Shown one piece after another: positions 34,196 to 43,287 of a stretch of DNA of 64,000 nucleotides. Each line of letters opens with the position of its first letter. The stretch's first letter is position 1. The position numbers and the translations under genes are program-made. Source of the stretch: Oscillospiraceae bacterium (lineage in GTDB: Bacteria > Bacillota > Clostridia > Oscillospirales > Acutalibacteraceae); assembly GCA_910574935.1 (NCBI GenBank), contig CAJTCU010000001.1, positions 186,001 through 250,000 of the forward strand, in the 5' to 3' direction. The notes beneath the pieces are model-generated. The model was not told the origin of the DNA, ran no database searches, and worked only from the letters and a program-made list of their open reading frames with translations.

Positions 34196-36492
34196 AGGGC
34201 CTCCACCCGCAGCGCACCGTCTTTCGCGTCCACGGCAATGGCCTCCAGGCCCCCTTCGCCCTTTTGGACAATGAGGTTGGCTATTTTATCCTCCACCATC
34301 CGCCGGATGTTGTTCCGCAGGTCCCGGGCCCCGCTTTTTCCGCCCACGGACTTCTCCGCCAGCAGGGCGCAGGACTCTGGGCTGTAGTTCAGGGTAATGC
34401 CTTTCTCGGCCAAAGAACCCACGTACTCCTCCAGCATCAAAGCGGCAATCTGTTTGTAATCCTCCACATCCAGAGGGCGGAATACCACCACCTCGTCAAT
34501 GCGGCTAAGGAACTCGGGCCGCAAAAACTCGTTTAGGGCCTTCAGGGCCTTTTCCCGGCTCATGTCCCCCGGGCTCTTGGCAAAGCCCAGGGCCCCTTCC
34601 TTCCGCTCGCTGCCCGCGTTAGAGGTCATCACCACTACGGTATGCTCAAAGTTCACGGTGCGGCCGTGGGCGTCTGTAACGCGTCCTTCGTCCAAAATTT
34701 GCAGCAAAATGTTCATTACGTCCGGGTGGGCTTTCTCAATTTCATCAAACAGCAGCACCGAGTAGGGCCGCCGCCGCACCTTTTCGGTGAGCTGTCCGGC
34801 CTCGTCATAGCCAATATAGCCTGGAGGCGAGCCAGTGAGCTTAGACACCGAGTGCTTTTCCATAAACTCGGACATATCCAGGCGGATCATGGTCTCCGGC
34901 GTGTCGAACAGTTCCTGGGAGAGCACCCGCACCAGCTCGGTTTTGCCCGTGCCGGTGGGCCCCACAAAGATAAAGGAGGCTGGCCGCCGCCTGGGGCTGA
35001 TCTGCACCCGGCTTCTGCGCACCGCCGCGGAAACCGCCGCCACGGCCTGGTCCTGGCCCACAATCTTCTTTTTCAGCACATCCTCTAGGCCAGAGAGCTT
35101 CTCCAGGTCTCCAGCCTCTATCTTGGAGGCCGGAATGCTGGTCCACAGCTCTATCACATAGGCCAGGTCCGCCTCTTCCACTGGGGCAAACACCCCTTCC
35201 CGGCGCAGCCGGTCCAGGCCCTCCTCCAGGGTGGCAATGCGGTAGTGGGTTTTGGCCAGCTCCTCATAGTCCACGCTAAGGTTCCCCGGGTTCGAGAGAT
35301 CCTGCTCCCGCACCCGTTCCCGGTTCAGATCTCTCTCCATGCGGTCATATTCCTCCAGCCGCTGGTTGCGCAGGGCCGCGCAGGCGCAGGCCTCGTCCAA
35401 AAGGTCAATGGCCTTGTCAGGCAGATAGCGGTCATTAATGTACCGCTCGGCCAGCACCACCATGCGGCGGGCAATTTTTTCCGATACGGTCACCCGGTGG
35501 TAGGCCTCGTAATAGCTTTTTATGCCCAGCAACACCTGCGCCGTATCCTCGGAAGAAGGCTCGTTTACGGTGACTGGCTGAAAACGCCGCTCCAGGGCAG
35601 CGTCCTTTTCAATATACTTTCTGTATTCGTTAAAGGTGGTGGCCCCTATGACCTGAATCTCCCCCCGGGACAGGGCGGGCTTTAGAATATTGGCCGCGTT
35701 CATGCTGCCCTCCGCGTCGCCGGTGCCCACCAGGTTGTGGACCTCGTCGATAAAGAGGATCACATTTCCGTCTGCTTTCACCTCGTCTACCAGGCCCTTG
35801 ATGCGGCTCTCGAACTGCCCCCGGAACTGGGTGCCCGCCACCAGGGCGGTAAGGTCCAGCAGCTGGATCTCCTTTTCCCGCAGCTTCGCGGGCACATCCC
35901 CGCTGGCAATGCGCAGGGCAAGGCCCTCTGCCACAGCGGTTTTGCCCACGCCGGGCTCGCCGATCAGGCAGGGGTTGTTCTTGGTCCGGCGGGAGAGAAT
36001 CTGCACCACCCGCTGAATCTCCTTTTCCCGGCCCACAATATTGTCCAGTTCTCCCCTGCGGGCCCGGCCGGTCAGGTCTGTGCAGTAGTTCTGGATGTGC
36101 TTGCGCTTCTTTTTGTGAACGCTCTCCCGGCGGTCCCGCACGTTCTGGCCCGCGTTGGCCCCCGGGGCGCCCCCCAGCATGATGTCTGTGGGCAGGGTGG
36201 CCGCTCCCCCCAGAGAAAAGCCTTCCTCCTCGTCCTCGTCCTCCCCGCTTTCCTGGGCGTCCAGGCGCATCATCTGGGTCATCTGCTCGGTGGCCTCCTG
36301 AAACTCCTCCTCGGTCATGCCGGTCTGCTGCTTCAGGGTGTTCATCATGTTGTCCATAATGTCGTTCACGGGCTTGATGCCCAACTCTTTTGCACACACA
36401 AAGCAGTAGCCCTTTATGTCCTTGCCCGTGGCCGACTGAGAGACAAACACCGTGGCCGGCCTTTTGTGACATCTTGTACACAGCATCATCAT
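34192..36492 (-). CDS. clpE: ClpE-like AAA+ protease chaperone subunit with N-terminal zinc finger
   Basis: 766 aa. Residues 1-40 form a four-Cys zinc finger (LCTRCHKRP...YCFVCAKEL), then a linker with an acidic stretch (about 80-90), and two AAA+ modules: Walker A GEPGVGKT (about 177-184) with ILFIDEVHNL, and GPTGTGKT (about 511-518) with LLFDEIEKAHPDV. The order zinc finger/AAA/AAA without the N-terminal double Clp repeat is that of ClpE. A partner peptidase ClpP is not in the window; the tripeptide loop that docks ClpP (usually IGF/LGF) could be the LGF in EGALGFAKS. Three Met codons start the frame; GGAGGG supports any of them. No CtsR operator was recognised. Confidence 0.88.
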   Translation of the reverse strand: MMMLCTRCHKRPATVFVSQSATGKDIKGYCFVCAKELGIKPVNDIMDNMMNTLKQQTGMTEEEFQEATEQMTQMMRLDAQESGEDEDEEEGFSLGGAATLPTDIMLGGAPGANAGQNVRDRRESVHKKKRKHIQNYCTDLTGRARRGELDNIVGREKEIQRVVQILSRRTKNNPCLIGEPGVGKTAVAEGLALRIASGDVPAKLREKEIQLLDLTALVAGTQFRGQFESRIKGLVDEVKADGNVILFIDEVHNLVGTGDAEGSMNAANILKPALSRGEIQVIGATTFNEYRKYIEKDAALERRFQPVTVNEPSSEDTAQVLLGIKSYYEAYHRVTVSEKIARRMVVLAERYINDRYLPDKAIDLLDEACACAALRNQRLEEYDRMERDLNRERVREQDLSNPGNLSVDYEELAKTHYRIATLEEGLDRLRREGVFAPVEEADLAYVIELWTSIPASKIEAGDLEKLSGLEDVLKKKIVGQDQAVAAVSAAVRRSRVQISPRRRPASFIFVGPTGTGKTELVRVLSQELFDTPETMIRLDMSEFMEKHSVSKLTGSPPGYIGYDEAGQLTEKVRRRPYSVLLFDEIEKAHPDVMNILLQILDEGRVTDAHGRTVNFEHTVVVMTSNAGSERKEGALGFAKSPGDMSREKALKALNEFLRPEFLSRIDEVVVFRPLDVEDYKQIAALMLEEYVGSLAEKGITLNYSPESCALLAEKSVGGKSGARDLRNNIRRMVEDKIANLIVQKGEGGLEAIAVDAKDGALRVEAL

Positions 36493-36517
36493 ATATACCC
36501 TCCTCTATCTTGAGAAA

Positions 36518-36543
36518 GGGAACACGGGCCCTGCCGTGTTCCC
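36518..36543 (-). promoter_or_regulatory. Perfect hairpin in the clpE leader
   Basis: GGGAACACGG (36518-36527) and CCGTGTTCCC (36534-36543) pair with a six-base loop. On the minus strand the hairpin ends 14 bases before the GGAGGG ribosome site. It may be a stability or translational control element. A consensus extended -10 (TGGTATAAT, -10 at 36598-36593) lies 50 bases further upstream. Confidence 0.55.
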
Positions 36544-36631
36544 CCTATAAACCTTTAATTCTGCAAGCATGCAAGCCTTTGCATTTATCCCTATTATACC
36601 ACGGCCCCCCGGCGATTTCATTAACAAGCTT

Positions 36632-37303
36632 TTAATTTTTGCCGGCAACCCCCAGCTTTTCCGGTGAAAAAGGGGCCCTTTGGCCCTGGTCGACCCAATA
36701 GATCTCCCCTGTGTGGAACACGCCGCCCGCCTCTACAAAAATAGCGCTGTCATCCGCCATAGCGCAGATGGGCAGTTCCATAGAGATTTGCAGCAGGGTG
36801 CTTAGCACCTGCCTGTCAGACAGAGAGAAGTGGGGCTTTACCGTAATATTGGCCAGCCCCAGGCCCGCATAGGGGGCCAAAGATTCTTTGGTGTCCAACG
36901 CGCGCTCCGCCATATTGATGGCCCCGGCGCTGACGCCCAGCACCACGGGGGCAAAGCCTTCAATGGCCCCGGCCAACCCCAGATCCTGTATCAGCCTGAG
37001 CTGCTGCCCCGGGTGGCCGCCCATCAAAAACACGCAGGAGGCCTTTTGAACCGCCGCCACGGCTTCCTGCGCCCCCATCCGCCTATCAATGACACAATGC
37101 CGGTCAAAGGACATGCCGTACTGCAAGAACATCTCATACATACCCGCCAGGTCGCTGTCATTCCTTTGGGCATCCTCCGGCCATGCGCTGACAAAAACCA
37201 GGCTGTCCCGCTGTGCCAGCGCCTCTTTTAACCGCTGGGCTACCGCAGGGGGAAAGCGGCGGCTGGGAAAGCCGCTGAAAAAGCCCAATAACCGCTGCTT
37301 CAT
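36632..37303 (-). CDS. Peptidase S51 family (dipeptidase E-like)
   Basis: 223 aa. Class I glutamine-amidotransferase-like fold with the Ser nucleophile in GVSAGAIN (S125), preceded by FLMGGHPGQQL and followed by DDSAIFVEAG. Family members cut Asp-X dipeptides or cyanophycin-type substrates. The ATG overlaps the TGA of the phosphatidyltransferase gene (ATGA). Cytosolic, no signal peptide. Confidence 0.85.
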   Translation of the reverse strand: MKQRLLGFFSGFPSRRFPPAVAQRLKEALAQRDSLVFVSAWPEDAQRNDSDLAGMYEMFLQYGMSFDRHCVIDRRMGAQEAVAAVQKASCVFLMGGHPGQQLRLIQDLGLAGAIEGFAPVVLGVSAGAINMAERALDTKESLAPYAGLGLANITVKPHFSLSDRQVLSTLLQISMELPICAMADDSAIFVEAGGVFHTGEIYWVDQGQRAPFSPEKLGVAGKN

Positions 37304-37920
37304 TTCCGCCGCCTTTCCTCCGGCGGGTTTTTGTCCTGTCCGCCCCCCGGCTCCCTTAGTATGGCCAGGAATATCTGAAAATACTTCACCGCCGCGTAGG
37401 CCATCATCACGCCGGTCAGGCCCAGCATTACATAGGCCGAAATATTAAAGGTGTTGGGCTTTGCCAGCCCAATGCCGTCCATCAGCACGATCACAGACAC
37501 CGAAACATAGAACATCACGGTGGCCACCTTGCCGTACCATTTGGCGGCGCAGGGCCGCTTGTGCTTTTTCAGCAGCACCACCGCGCAGCCCAGCATCAGC
37601 AGCTCTTTAAAAATAAACAGCAGCAAAAGTGGACGAATGGCTGGAAACCGCAGGGCGATGCACAGGGCCACCACCCCCTGGGTCAGCTTGTCGGCAAAGG
37701 GGTCCAGCATTTTGCCCAGCTCTGTAATCTGGTTGAATTTTCTGGCAATCAGCCCATCCAGCATATCTGTCAGCCCCGAAAGAAGCAAAAGCGCCACTGC
37801 CGCGGCCACGTACCCCTTTAGGTAGAGCACCGCAAAAAAGGGCACGATCAATATTCTTAGCCCGGACATGGCGTTGGGCACAGTCAGTACACGGTTCGAA
37901 GGTTTTGTTTCTTGGGGCAT
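37300..37920 (-). CDS. CDP-alcohol phosphatidyltransferase (PgsA-like)
   Basis: 206 aa integral membrane enzyme. The CDP-alcohol motif is complete: D52, D55-G56, A59-R60, G69, D73 and D77 (TDMLDGLIAR...GKMLDPFADK). It transfers a phosphatidyl group to glycerol-3-phosphate or a similar alcohol. About six hydrophobic segments, then a basic tail (PPEERRRK). PgsA itself usually lies elsewhere in Clostridia, so the acceptor is uncertain. AAGGGAAG before the start. Confidence 0.9.
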   Translation of the reverse strand: MPQETKPSNRVLTVPNAMSGLRILIVPFFAVLYLKGYVAAAVALLLLSGLTDMLDGLIARKFNQITELGKMLDPFADKLTQGVVALCIALRFPAIRPLLLLFIFKELLMLGCAVVLLKKHKRPCAAKWYGKVATVMFYVSVSVIVLMDGIGLAKPNTFNISAYVMLGLTGVMMAYAAVKYFQIFLAILREPGGGQDKNPPEERRRK

Positions 37921-37995
37921 AAGGGCTTCCCTTTCTTTATCTTAAAAATGGGTTTTTTATGGTGTATGGTCCCACCCCAGCGCGCCAGCGTTCTG

Positions 37996-38013
37996 TTTTT
38001 AGAACAGACTCTA
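37996..38013 (-). repeat. Solitary family A end overlapping the cvpA-like stop
   Basis: On the minus strand TAGAGTCTGTTCT follows GGC of the last codon; the stop codon is the first three bases of the repeat end. The same GGCTAGAGTCTGTT junction occurs at the AraC gene stop (58481-58494). Confidence 0.5.
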
Positions 38014-38715
38014 GCCTGCCTGGAACATGCCTCCCAGCGGGTTCAGATTTACCAGGGTTCCGGCAATTATCGAGTGGTTTAGGGCGTCCTCCATCTTCCA
38101 CTGCACGCTGGGCTCCAGCATGGGGGTAAACACAAAGAGGCCCGCAACGATAATCCAAACAACCACCAGCGCCACCAAAAAGCCGCACACCCCGCCCAAA
38201 AGGCCGTCCACCTGGCTAAGAACGGGCAGCTTCAGCATCCGGCTCACGGTCACAGCCAGCACCCGCACCAATGTCATAAACAGGAAAAATAGCACAATCA
38301 CAGCCAGCACCTTTAAAAAGTTCACAAACACCGGCGCCAGGTAGTCCACTACCATAACCGCCGCCCGGCCTGTTTGAGAAGCCAGCCCCCCGCTGATGGA
38401 GGCTGCGGTCACCCCGGCCTCTTCCAAAGCCCGGACAATAAAGTCCGGCAGGTTGGCCAGCAGCTGCTCCGCAGTGATGGCCGCGTTTTCCACCCCCATG
38501 GTGCGCAGCGAAGCGTCAATCTTATCCACCATGGCGTCCCGAAACAGGGTGTTAAAAAGCCAGTGCGCCAGGTATCCGCCAAAAACGGAGGCCAGCCCGG
38601 CCGCCACAATCGCGCCCAAAAAGTGGACCAAAGAGCGGATAAAGCCCCTGCGTACCCCGGCAATTACACAGATCAGGCAAATGCCTAAAATACAGATGTC
38701 CAGTGAATAGCCCAT
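38011..38715 (-). CDS. CvpA family membrane protein
   Basis: 234 aa. Four to five hydrophobic segments: an N-terminal helix directly after the start (YSLDICILGICLICVIAGVRRGFIRS), and the family Arg-Gly pattern RRGFIRSLVHFLG, then SQVDGLLGGVCGFLVALV, the conserved CvpA tail. Members affect envelope integrity and colicin V export in E. coli; the Gram-positive role is undefined. The start at 38715 has AAGGAGG upstream; the frame to 38760 is not needed. The stop codon lies in a family A end. Confidence 0.87.
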   Translation of the reverse strand: MGYSLDICILGICLICVIAGVRRGFIRSLVHFLGAIVAAGLASVFGGYLAHWLFNTLFRDAMVDKIDASLRTMGVENAAITAEQLLANLPDFIVRALEEAGVTAASISGGLASQTGRAAVMVVDYLAPVFVNFLKVLAVIVLFFLFMTLVRVLAVTVSRMLKLPVLSQVDGLLGGVCGFLVALVVVWIIVAGLFVFTPMLEPSVQWKMEDALNHSIIAGTLVNLNPLGGMFQAG

Positions 38716-38885
38716 TTGGCATTCCTCCTTTTCCAAAACGCGCCAAGCCGCGCCAAGCAAATCCTATTGTAGCACACTTTTTCAACTTAAACAAGAGAAA
38801 ACCCCTTACAGTTCTCTTTCAATCCTGGCCGCGGGCCGCAGCGCCCAAGCCGCCCGCTTGCCGCCCCTTTGAAAAAACGCTTTCG

Positions 38886-40190
38886 CTAGCCCTCTGCCTC
38901 TAGGGTTCGAATCTCACTGACACCCAATATGTAGGCCTTGCTTTCGCTGGCCAGGGCCAGGCTCTTGGCGTCTGTGCCCGCCTCCGCCCGGGCCAGCACC
39001 ATGCCGGTGTCGTAATCGCAGAACACCACTTCGCCCCCTACCAGCGCGCCCACCGTTCCCCCGGCGGCCGAAATAGCCTCTATGCGCTGGTCAAACTCCA
39101 CCCGCGCCGGGTTGTTTGGGCCAATCTCCTGGGTGGCGTCATAGGCCATCAGGGTGCTGGCCCCCGCGTGCTCATAGGCGGAAATGGACAAAAACGCCCG
39201 GTTTTTGTCCAGGCAGAAAGCCGTTAGCCGCCGGCCCTGGTAGCCCTGCTCCACAAAGCTGTAGTCCGAGGACCGGCACATTACCAGCGCCTCGTCCCCC
39301 ACCCCGTAAATAGCCCCGTTCTCCCCCCAGTAGGCGGCCAAAAGCAGGTTGTCTCTGGTCTCGAACTGGGCCACGGGCTCGGTTTTTGTAAAGTCGAATA
39401 TGGTTAGCAAAGACACCATCTCGCCTTTTTCGCTGCGTACGGTGCAGACCCCGCCAAAGGAGCCGTCGTAGTTTAGGCAGACCGCTGTAATATAGTCTTG
39501 GGCAAAGGGGTACTCATATTGCAGCTTGCCGTCCTTTAAAAAGACTTGCAGCTTTGAAGCGCCAAAGCTGCCCTCCAGGCCCAGGGCATACTTGCCGTTT
39601 GGGGCCACATCGCCGGTAATGATGTCCTGCTCCGCCACGGCATCCACGGCCTTTTCCCCGCCGGACAGCACGGTATAGCCCGTACTGCCGCTGTTAAATA
39701 TCAGGTACCGGCCCCCGGCGGTTTTCAGCACCGGCTGGTTCAGCTTGTGCCGAACCGACATCTCCTCCTTTCCCCCCGCGTTCACCACAGTAAGGGCCGT
39801 GTTGCTTAGGACCACCGCCGAGCCTCCGCTGGCGGTGAAGTTAGAGGCAAACACATTGGAACCCGTGATCTGCACTGGAAAGCCGTCGCCGCCCTCTTCC
39901 CCCAGCACTTGCAGCTTGGCCCATTCCTTTATGGAGTCCCAGTTCAAGTACTGCCGGTTAACCCACAGGGCCAGGCCAATAATCACCGCCAAAAGTGCCA
40001 AACTGCTGGCATACACGGCCTTTGGCAGCTGGCGCAGCCTTCTTCTTTGTTCATAGACTTGGCCGCTCTCTTCTTCCTGGTCCTCTCCCTCATATTCATA
40101 TGCCGCCCGGGGCTCTGGCTGTTCCTGTTTTTCCTGGTAGTCCTTCAGGCGGATGACCTTTGTGTTCTGTTCCTTGCTGTGTTTTGCCAT
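38886..40190 (-). CDS. DUF5711-type membrane-anchored beta-propeller protein
   Basis: 434 aa. A charged cytosolic N-terminus (about 1-60, many Glu and Gln), one membrane helix (about 60-80, SSLALLAVIIGLALWV), then an extracellular domain of repeated beta strands like a WD/propeller (LSNTALTVVNAGG, GYTVLSGGEK, VAPNGKYALG). Matches the DUF5711 pattern of Clostridia; function unknown. It follows truA by 12 bases. Confidence 0.8.
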   Translation of the reverse strand: MAKHSKEQNTKVIRLKDYQEKQEQPEPRAAYEYEGEDQEEESGQVYEQRRRLRQLPKAVYASSLALLAVIIGLALWVNRQYLNWDSIKEWAKLQVLGEEGGDGFPVQITGSNVFASNFTASGGSAVVLSNTALTVVNAGGKEEMSVRHKLNQPVLKTAGGRYLIFNSGSTGYTVLSGGEKAVDAVAEQDIITGDVAPNGKYALGLEGSFGASKLQVFLKDGKLQYEYPFAQDYITAVCLNYDGSFGGVCTVRSEKGEMVSLLTIFDFTKTEPVAQFETRDNLLLAAYWGENGAIYGVGDEALVMCRSSDYSFVEQGYQGRRLTAFCLDKNRAFLSISAYEHAGASTLMAYDATQEIGPNNPARVEFDQRIEAISAAGGTVGALVGGEVVFCDYDTGMVLARAEAGTDAKSLALASESKAYILGVSEIRTLEAEG

Positions 40191-40202
40191 ATGCTTTCCC
40201 TT

Positions 40203-40940
40203 TCAATAAAACACCCGGTTTAAGTACAGCCCGCAGGCCGGGGCGGTGGGCCCCGCCGCTTTCCGCTCCCGGGCGGCAATAATGCCGGGGATGTCCTCTG
40301 GGGCCAGCTTGCCCTGCTGGACCCGCAGCAGGGTGCCCGCCATAATGCGCACCATGTTGTACAAAAAACCGTCCGCCGCCACCGTGAACACCACCAGGTT
40401 CCCCCGGCGCTCCACCTTTGACTCCCACACCCTTCGGGTCAGGTCCCCCCGGTCCCGGCTGTCCAGGGTGCAGAAGGAGGTAAAGTCGTGGACCCCCACA
40501 TAGCGGCGGGCGGCCTGATCCAGCAGGGCCTCGTCCATGGGATACCAGTAGTGCAGAGCCCGCCCCCGCAAAAAGGGCTCCCGCACCGGGTGGTTCCATA
40601 TTTCATAGCAGTACTCTTTGCCCTTGCAGCTGTAGCGGGCATGAAAGTCTGGGGGCACTTCCCGGCAGTCCTTCACCGCCACGTCTGGGGGCAAATAGTG
40701 GTTCAGGGCGGCCAGCAGCCGTTGGGGCGGCATAGGCGCCGCTGTTTTTAGGCTAAGACAGAACTGCCGGGCGTGTACGCCGGTATCGGTCCGGGAGCAG
40801 CCCTTTAGGTCCTCCCGCTGCCCCGTAACCCGGAACAGCGCCTCTTGAAAGACCTGCTGCACCGTAAGGGCGTTCTCCTGTATCTGCCAGCCGTGGTAGG
40901 CCGTGCCGTCATAGGTAATGGTTAGCAGTAGGTTGCGCAT
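40203..40940 (-). CDS. truA: tRNA pseudouridine(38-40) synthase
   Basis: 245 aa. Isomerises U38-U40 in tRNA anticodon stems. The catalytic Asp is in CSRTDTGVHA (D52); LTITYDGTAYHGWQ and the FLYNMVRIMAGTLL motif are typical. The start at 40940 sits after AAAGGAGTCTCC, so the Met at 40955 is rejected. In many Firmicutes truA directly follows ecfT; here three accessory frames are between. Confidence 0.96.
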   Translation of the reverse strand: MRNLLLTITYDGTAYHGWQIQENALTVQQVFQEALFRVTGQREDLKGCSRTDTGVHARQFCLSLKTAAPMPPQRLLAALNHYLPPDVAVKDCREVPPDFHARYSCKGKEYCYEIWNHPVREPFLRGRALHYWYPMDEALLDQAARRYVGVHDFTSFCTLDSRDRGDLTRRVWESKVERRGNLVVFTVAADGFLYNMVRIMAGTLLRVQQGKLAPEDIPGIIAARERKAAGPTAPACGLYLNRVFY

Positions 40941-41120
40941 GGAGACTCCTTTCATAAGCTCTTAGAACCTGTACCGATAGGATATTGCGCATGTCTTTCC
41001 GGCAAACTCCCGTTTGGCCTGTGCCGTGACCTGTTCCCACAAACGCGAACTTTGCCTGAGAATATCCGTTGGACATACGCTCAATTTTGCCGCTTTCAAT
41101 GTCCCGCAGCATGCGCCGCT

Positions 41121-41378
41121 TCAGCCCCGCGTACTCTGCCGCCGCAGGACATCCCCTTTACCCACAAAAGGGTCCTCCGCCCGGGTGGCAAGCTCTTCCC
41201 CATAGCCAATGGTTTTCAGAGCCCTCTGTAATTCCGTCACATTGCAGCTGGCGTCGATCTCCAGCAAAATGTCCACAATGGGCTTTGCCACCAGCCCCGG
41301 AACCGCGCTGCTGCCAATATGGTTTAGGCGTGCAGCGTCCCTTGGGCCAGCGGCGCGCAATATCGCCGCTTTCTCCCC
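41121..41378 (-). pseudogene. Truncated GrpB-like fragment directly after a GNAT gene
   Basis: In frame after the GNAT stop codon comes an open stretch of 85 codons (GEKAAILRAAGPRDAARL, NHIGSSAVPGLVAKPIVDIL, DPFVGKGD) that matches the middle of GrpB/nucleotidyltransferase-like proteins. About 15-30 N-terminal and about 90 C-terminal residues of the usual 170 are missing, and no ribosome site precedes it. GrpB-GNAT fusions exist (Bacillus YqkA), but in the other order. I read it as a remnant. Confidence 0.65.
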
Positions 41379-41795
41379 TCACTCCACCGCCTTCATCATC
41401 TTCAGCCGGATGCCCTCGTTGGCGTCAAAGCCCAGCTGTTCATAAAAGGGGGCCTTGTCCGGCACGGCGCACAGCTCCACAAATATCTCGGTGCCCCGAA
41501 CGCCGTGGTCGTTGACAAACTGAAGCAGCTGGTCCATCATCAGCCGCCCAATCCCCCTGTGCTGGTACTCCGGCCGCACCACCACGTCTTTCACGTAGTA
41601 GTTCAGTCCCATGTCCCCCAGCATCCTGGCCATTCCCACAATTTTGCCCCCATCCCACACAGATACCCGAAACAGGGTGTGCTCCATGGCCAGCCGCACC
41701 TGCTCCGGCGCGGGCCCCTGGTCCCATACTGTCTCCCACAGCTCGATAAATTCCTGGGCCGTCAGTTCATTTTGCTTTATTACAAATCCTTCCAT
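41379..41795 (-). CDS. GNAT family N-acetyltransferase
   Basis: 138 aa. Typical small GNAT: VWDGGKIVGMARMLGD, VVVRPEYQHRGIGRLMMDQL (acetyl-CoA pyrophosphate loop RGIG), and APFYEQLGFDANEGIRL (splay strand). AGGAAACC precedes the ATG. It follows the HExxH gene by 21 bases, inside the ecf-truA block. Confidence 0.9.
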   Translation of the reverse strand: MEGFVIKQNELTAQEFIELWETVWDQGPAPEQVRLAMEHTLFRVSVWDGGKIVGMARMLGDMGLNYYVKDVVVRPEYQHRGIGRLMMDQLLQFVNDHGVRGTEIFVELCAVPDKAPFYEQLGFDANEGIRLKMMKAVE

Positions 41796-41816
41796 TTGGT
41801 TTCCTCTCCAAATTCC

Positions 41817-42443
41817 TCACTGTGCGCACTGCACAGCGGGGTTTTCCACCAGCTCCAGCTGGACCGCCATAGGGGGCAGGCCCAGGCTTTCCAGGTCTGC
41901 CAGGGCCTGGCGCAGCACCGGCCGGGCGTTTTGCGCGGATATCTCCCCCCGATACCCCGTTACGGCCATCTCGCTGCCAAGGGGAATGCCCATAGAAGCC
42001 AGTACGCTCTTTAGGTCCCGGCCCGCTTTCACTGCCTCCCACACGCTGCTAAACTGAAAGTGCCCGTACCGGGCCACGTCGCCCAGCAGTTCTTCGCCCC
42101 ACACGCTCTCGTAGTACTCCACAAGACCCATATTTTCCGGCACAAAGGCGGGCATGCCCGCCAGCCGTTCTTCCAGCAGGCGGCCCAGCTCCTCTATTCT
42201 GTCCCCCTGGCCCGCCTGGTTCCAGTATGCCACGGCAAAGGCGTTCACCAGCATTTCCTCTTTCACAGGGGAGGTCCGCAGCCCCTGGGCCTCCGTCACG
42301 CAGTGCCCAAGCTCGTGGAGGATGTTATACCAGTGGAAGTACAGGTCGAACTTGTACTGGGTGTTCTCTTCCCCAAACAGCGCCCGAAAGGCCTCCCGCT
42401 GCTGGCTGGTCCCCTTTTCGTATTGCCCGGATATAATCTTCAC
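41817..42443 (-). CDS. HExxH putative metalloprotease inside the ecf-truA block
   Basis: 208 aa. HELGH at about residues 43-47 (YNILHELGHCVTE), then EEMLVNAFAVAYW, where Glu could be the third zinc ligand. This spacing fits gluzincin-like cytosolic proteins; the family is not recognised. A GTG start at 42443 is nine bases from AAAGGGG, better than the ATG at 42452, which touches the site. 26 bases downstream of ecfT, so cotranscribed. Confidence 0.7.
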   Translation of the reverse strand: MKIISGQYEKGTSQQREAFRALFGEENTQYKFDLYFHWYNILHELGHCVTEAQGLRTSPVKEEMLVNAFAVAYWNQAGQGDRIEELGRLLEERLAGMPAFVPENMGLVEYYESVWGEELLGDVARYGHFQFSSVWEAVKAGRDLKSVLASMGIPLGSEMAVTGYRGEISAQNARPVLRQALADLESLGLPPMAVQLELVENPAVQCAQ

Positions 42444-42468
42444 GCAGTCCATCCCCTTTCTACTCGAG

Positions 42469-43287
42469 CTACCGCACAATGGCCGGCGGGAACCCCACAT
42501 TCAACACAATAAACACTCCCAGCGCCACCGCCGCCGAGCAGAGAATCAGCCAGTCCGCTCCCCCAAAGCGCAGCACCTTCATCTTGGTGCGGCCCTGGCC
42601 CCCGTGGTAGCAGCGGCTCTCCATGGCTGTGGCCAGGTCAAAGGCCCGCCGGAACGCCGACACGAACAGGGGAATCAGCACTGGCACCAGGGCCTTGATC
42701 CGCTGGATAATCCCCCCGCTCTCCATGTCCGCCCCCCGGGCCTTTTGGGCGCTCATAATCTTGTCCGTCTCCTCTAAAAGCAGGGGAACAAACCGCAGTG
42801 CGATGGTCATCATCATGGCAAACTCGTGCACCGGCACCCCCAGCTTTGAAAGAGGCCGCAGCAGCCGCTCGATAGCGTCGGTGAGCTGGTTGGGGGAGGT
42901 GGTAAAGGTCAGCACCGAGCTGGCCAGAATCAGCACCACAATGCGCACAGACACAAAAAAGCTGTTTAGCAGCCCGTTTTTCGTGATTTTGATAAAGCCC
43001 AGCTGCCACAGGGGGTCCCCGGTGCCGTAAAAGACGTTTAACACCGCGGTAAACACAATGATGAACAGCACGGGTTTCAGGCTGCGCAGGTACATCTTTA
43101 AGGGGATTTTAGAAAGGGCCATGCCCAGGCCAATGTACCCCACCGCCAGGGCCAGGCTGAAGAAATTCCCCGCCGCGAAGATCAGCACAATGGAAAAGAT
43201 GGTCAGGCAGATTTTCAGCCTGGGGTCCGTCCGGTGCAGAACCGACGGGGCTGGAAAATATTGGCCCAAGGTAATATCAGAGAGCAT
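42469..43287 (-). CDS. ecfT: Energy-coupling factor transporter transmembrane subunit
   Basis: 272 aa. Integral membrane scaffold joining the two ATPases to vitamin-binding S subunits. Five to six helices; the coupling helices hold the two Ala-Arg-Gly type motifs (AQKARGAD and ATAMESRCYHGG). Overlaps the end of ecfA2 by 11 bases. Confidence 0.95.
   Translation of the reverse strand: MLSDITLGQYFPAPSVLHRTDPRLKICLTIFSIVLIFAAGNFFSLALAVGYIGLGMALSKIPLKMYLRSLKPVLFIIVFTAVLNVFYGTGDPLWQLGFIKITKNGLLNSFFVSVRIVVLILASSVLTFTTSPNQLTDAIERLLRPLSKLGVPVHEFAMMMTIALRFVPLLLEETDKIMSAQKARGADMESGGIIQRIKALVPVLIPLFVSAFRRAFDLATAMESRCYHGGQGRTKMKVLRFGGADWLILCSAAVALGVFIVLNVGFPPAIVR

Noticed and set aside
34192-36492. ClpC with McsA/McsB-type operon
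   Set aside because: The zinc finger is on the ATPase itself and there is no McsB kinase; ClpE is the better fit.
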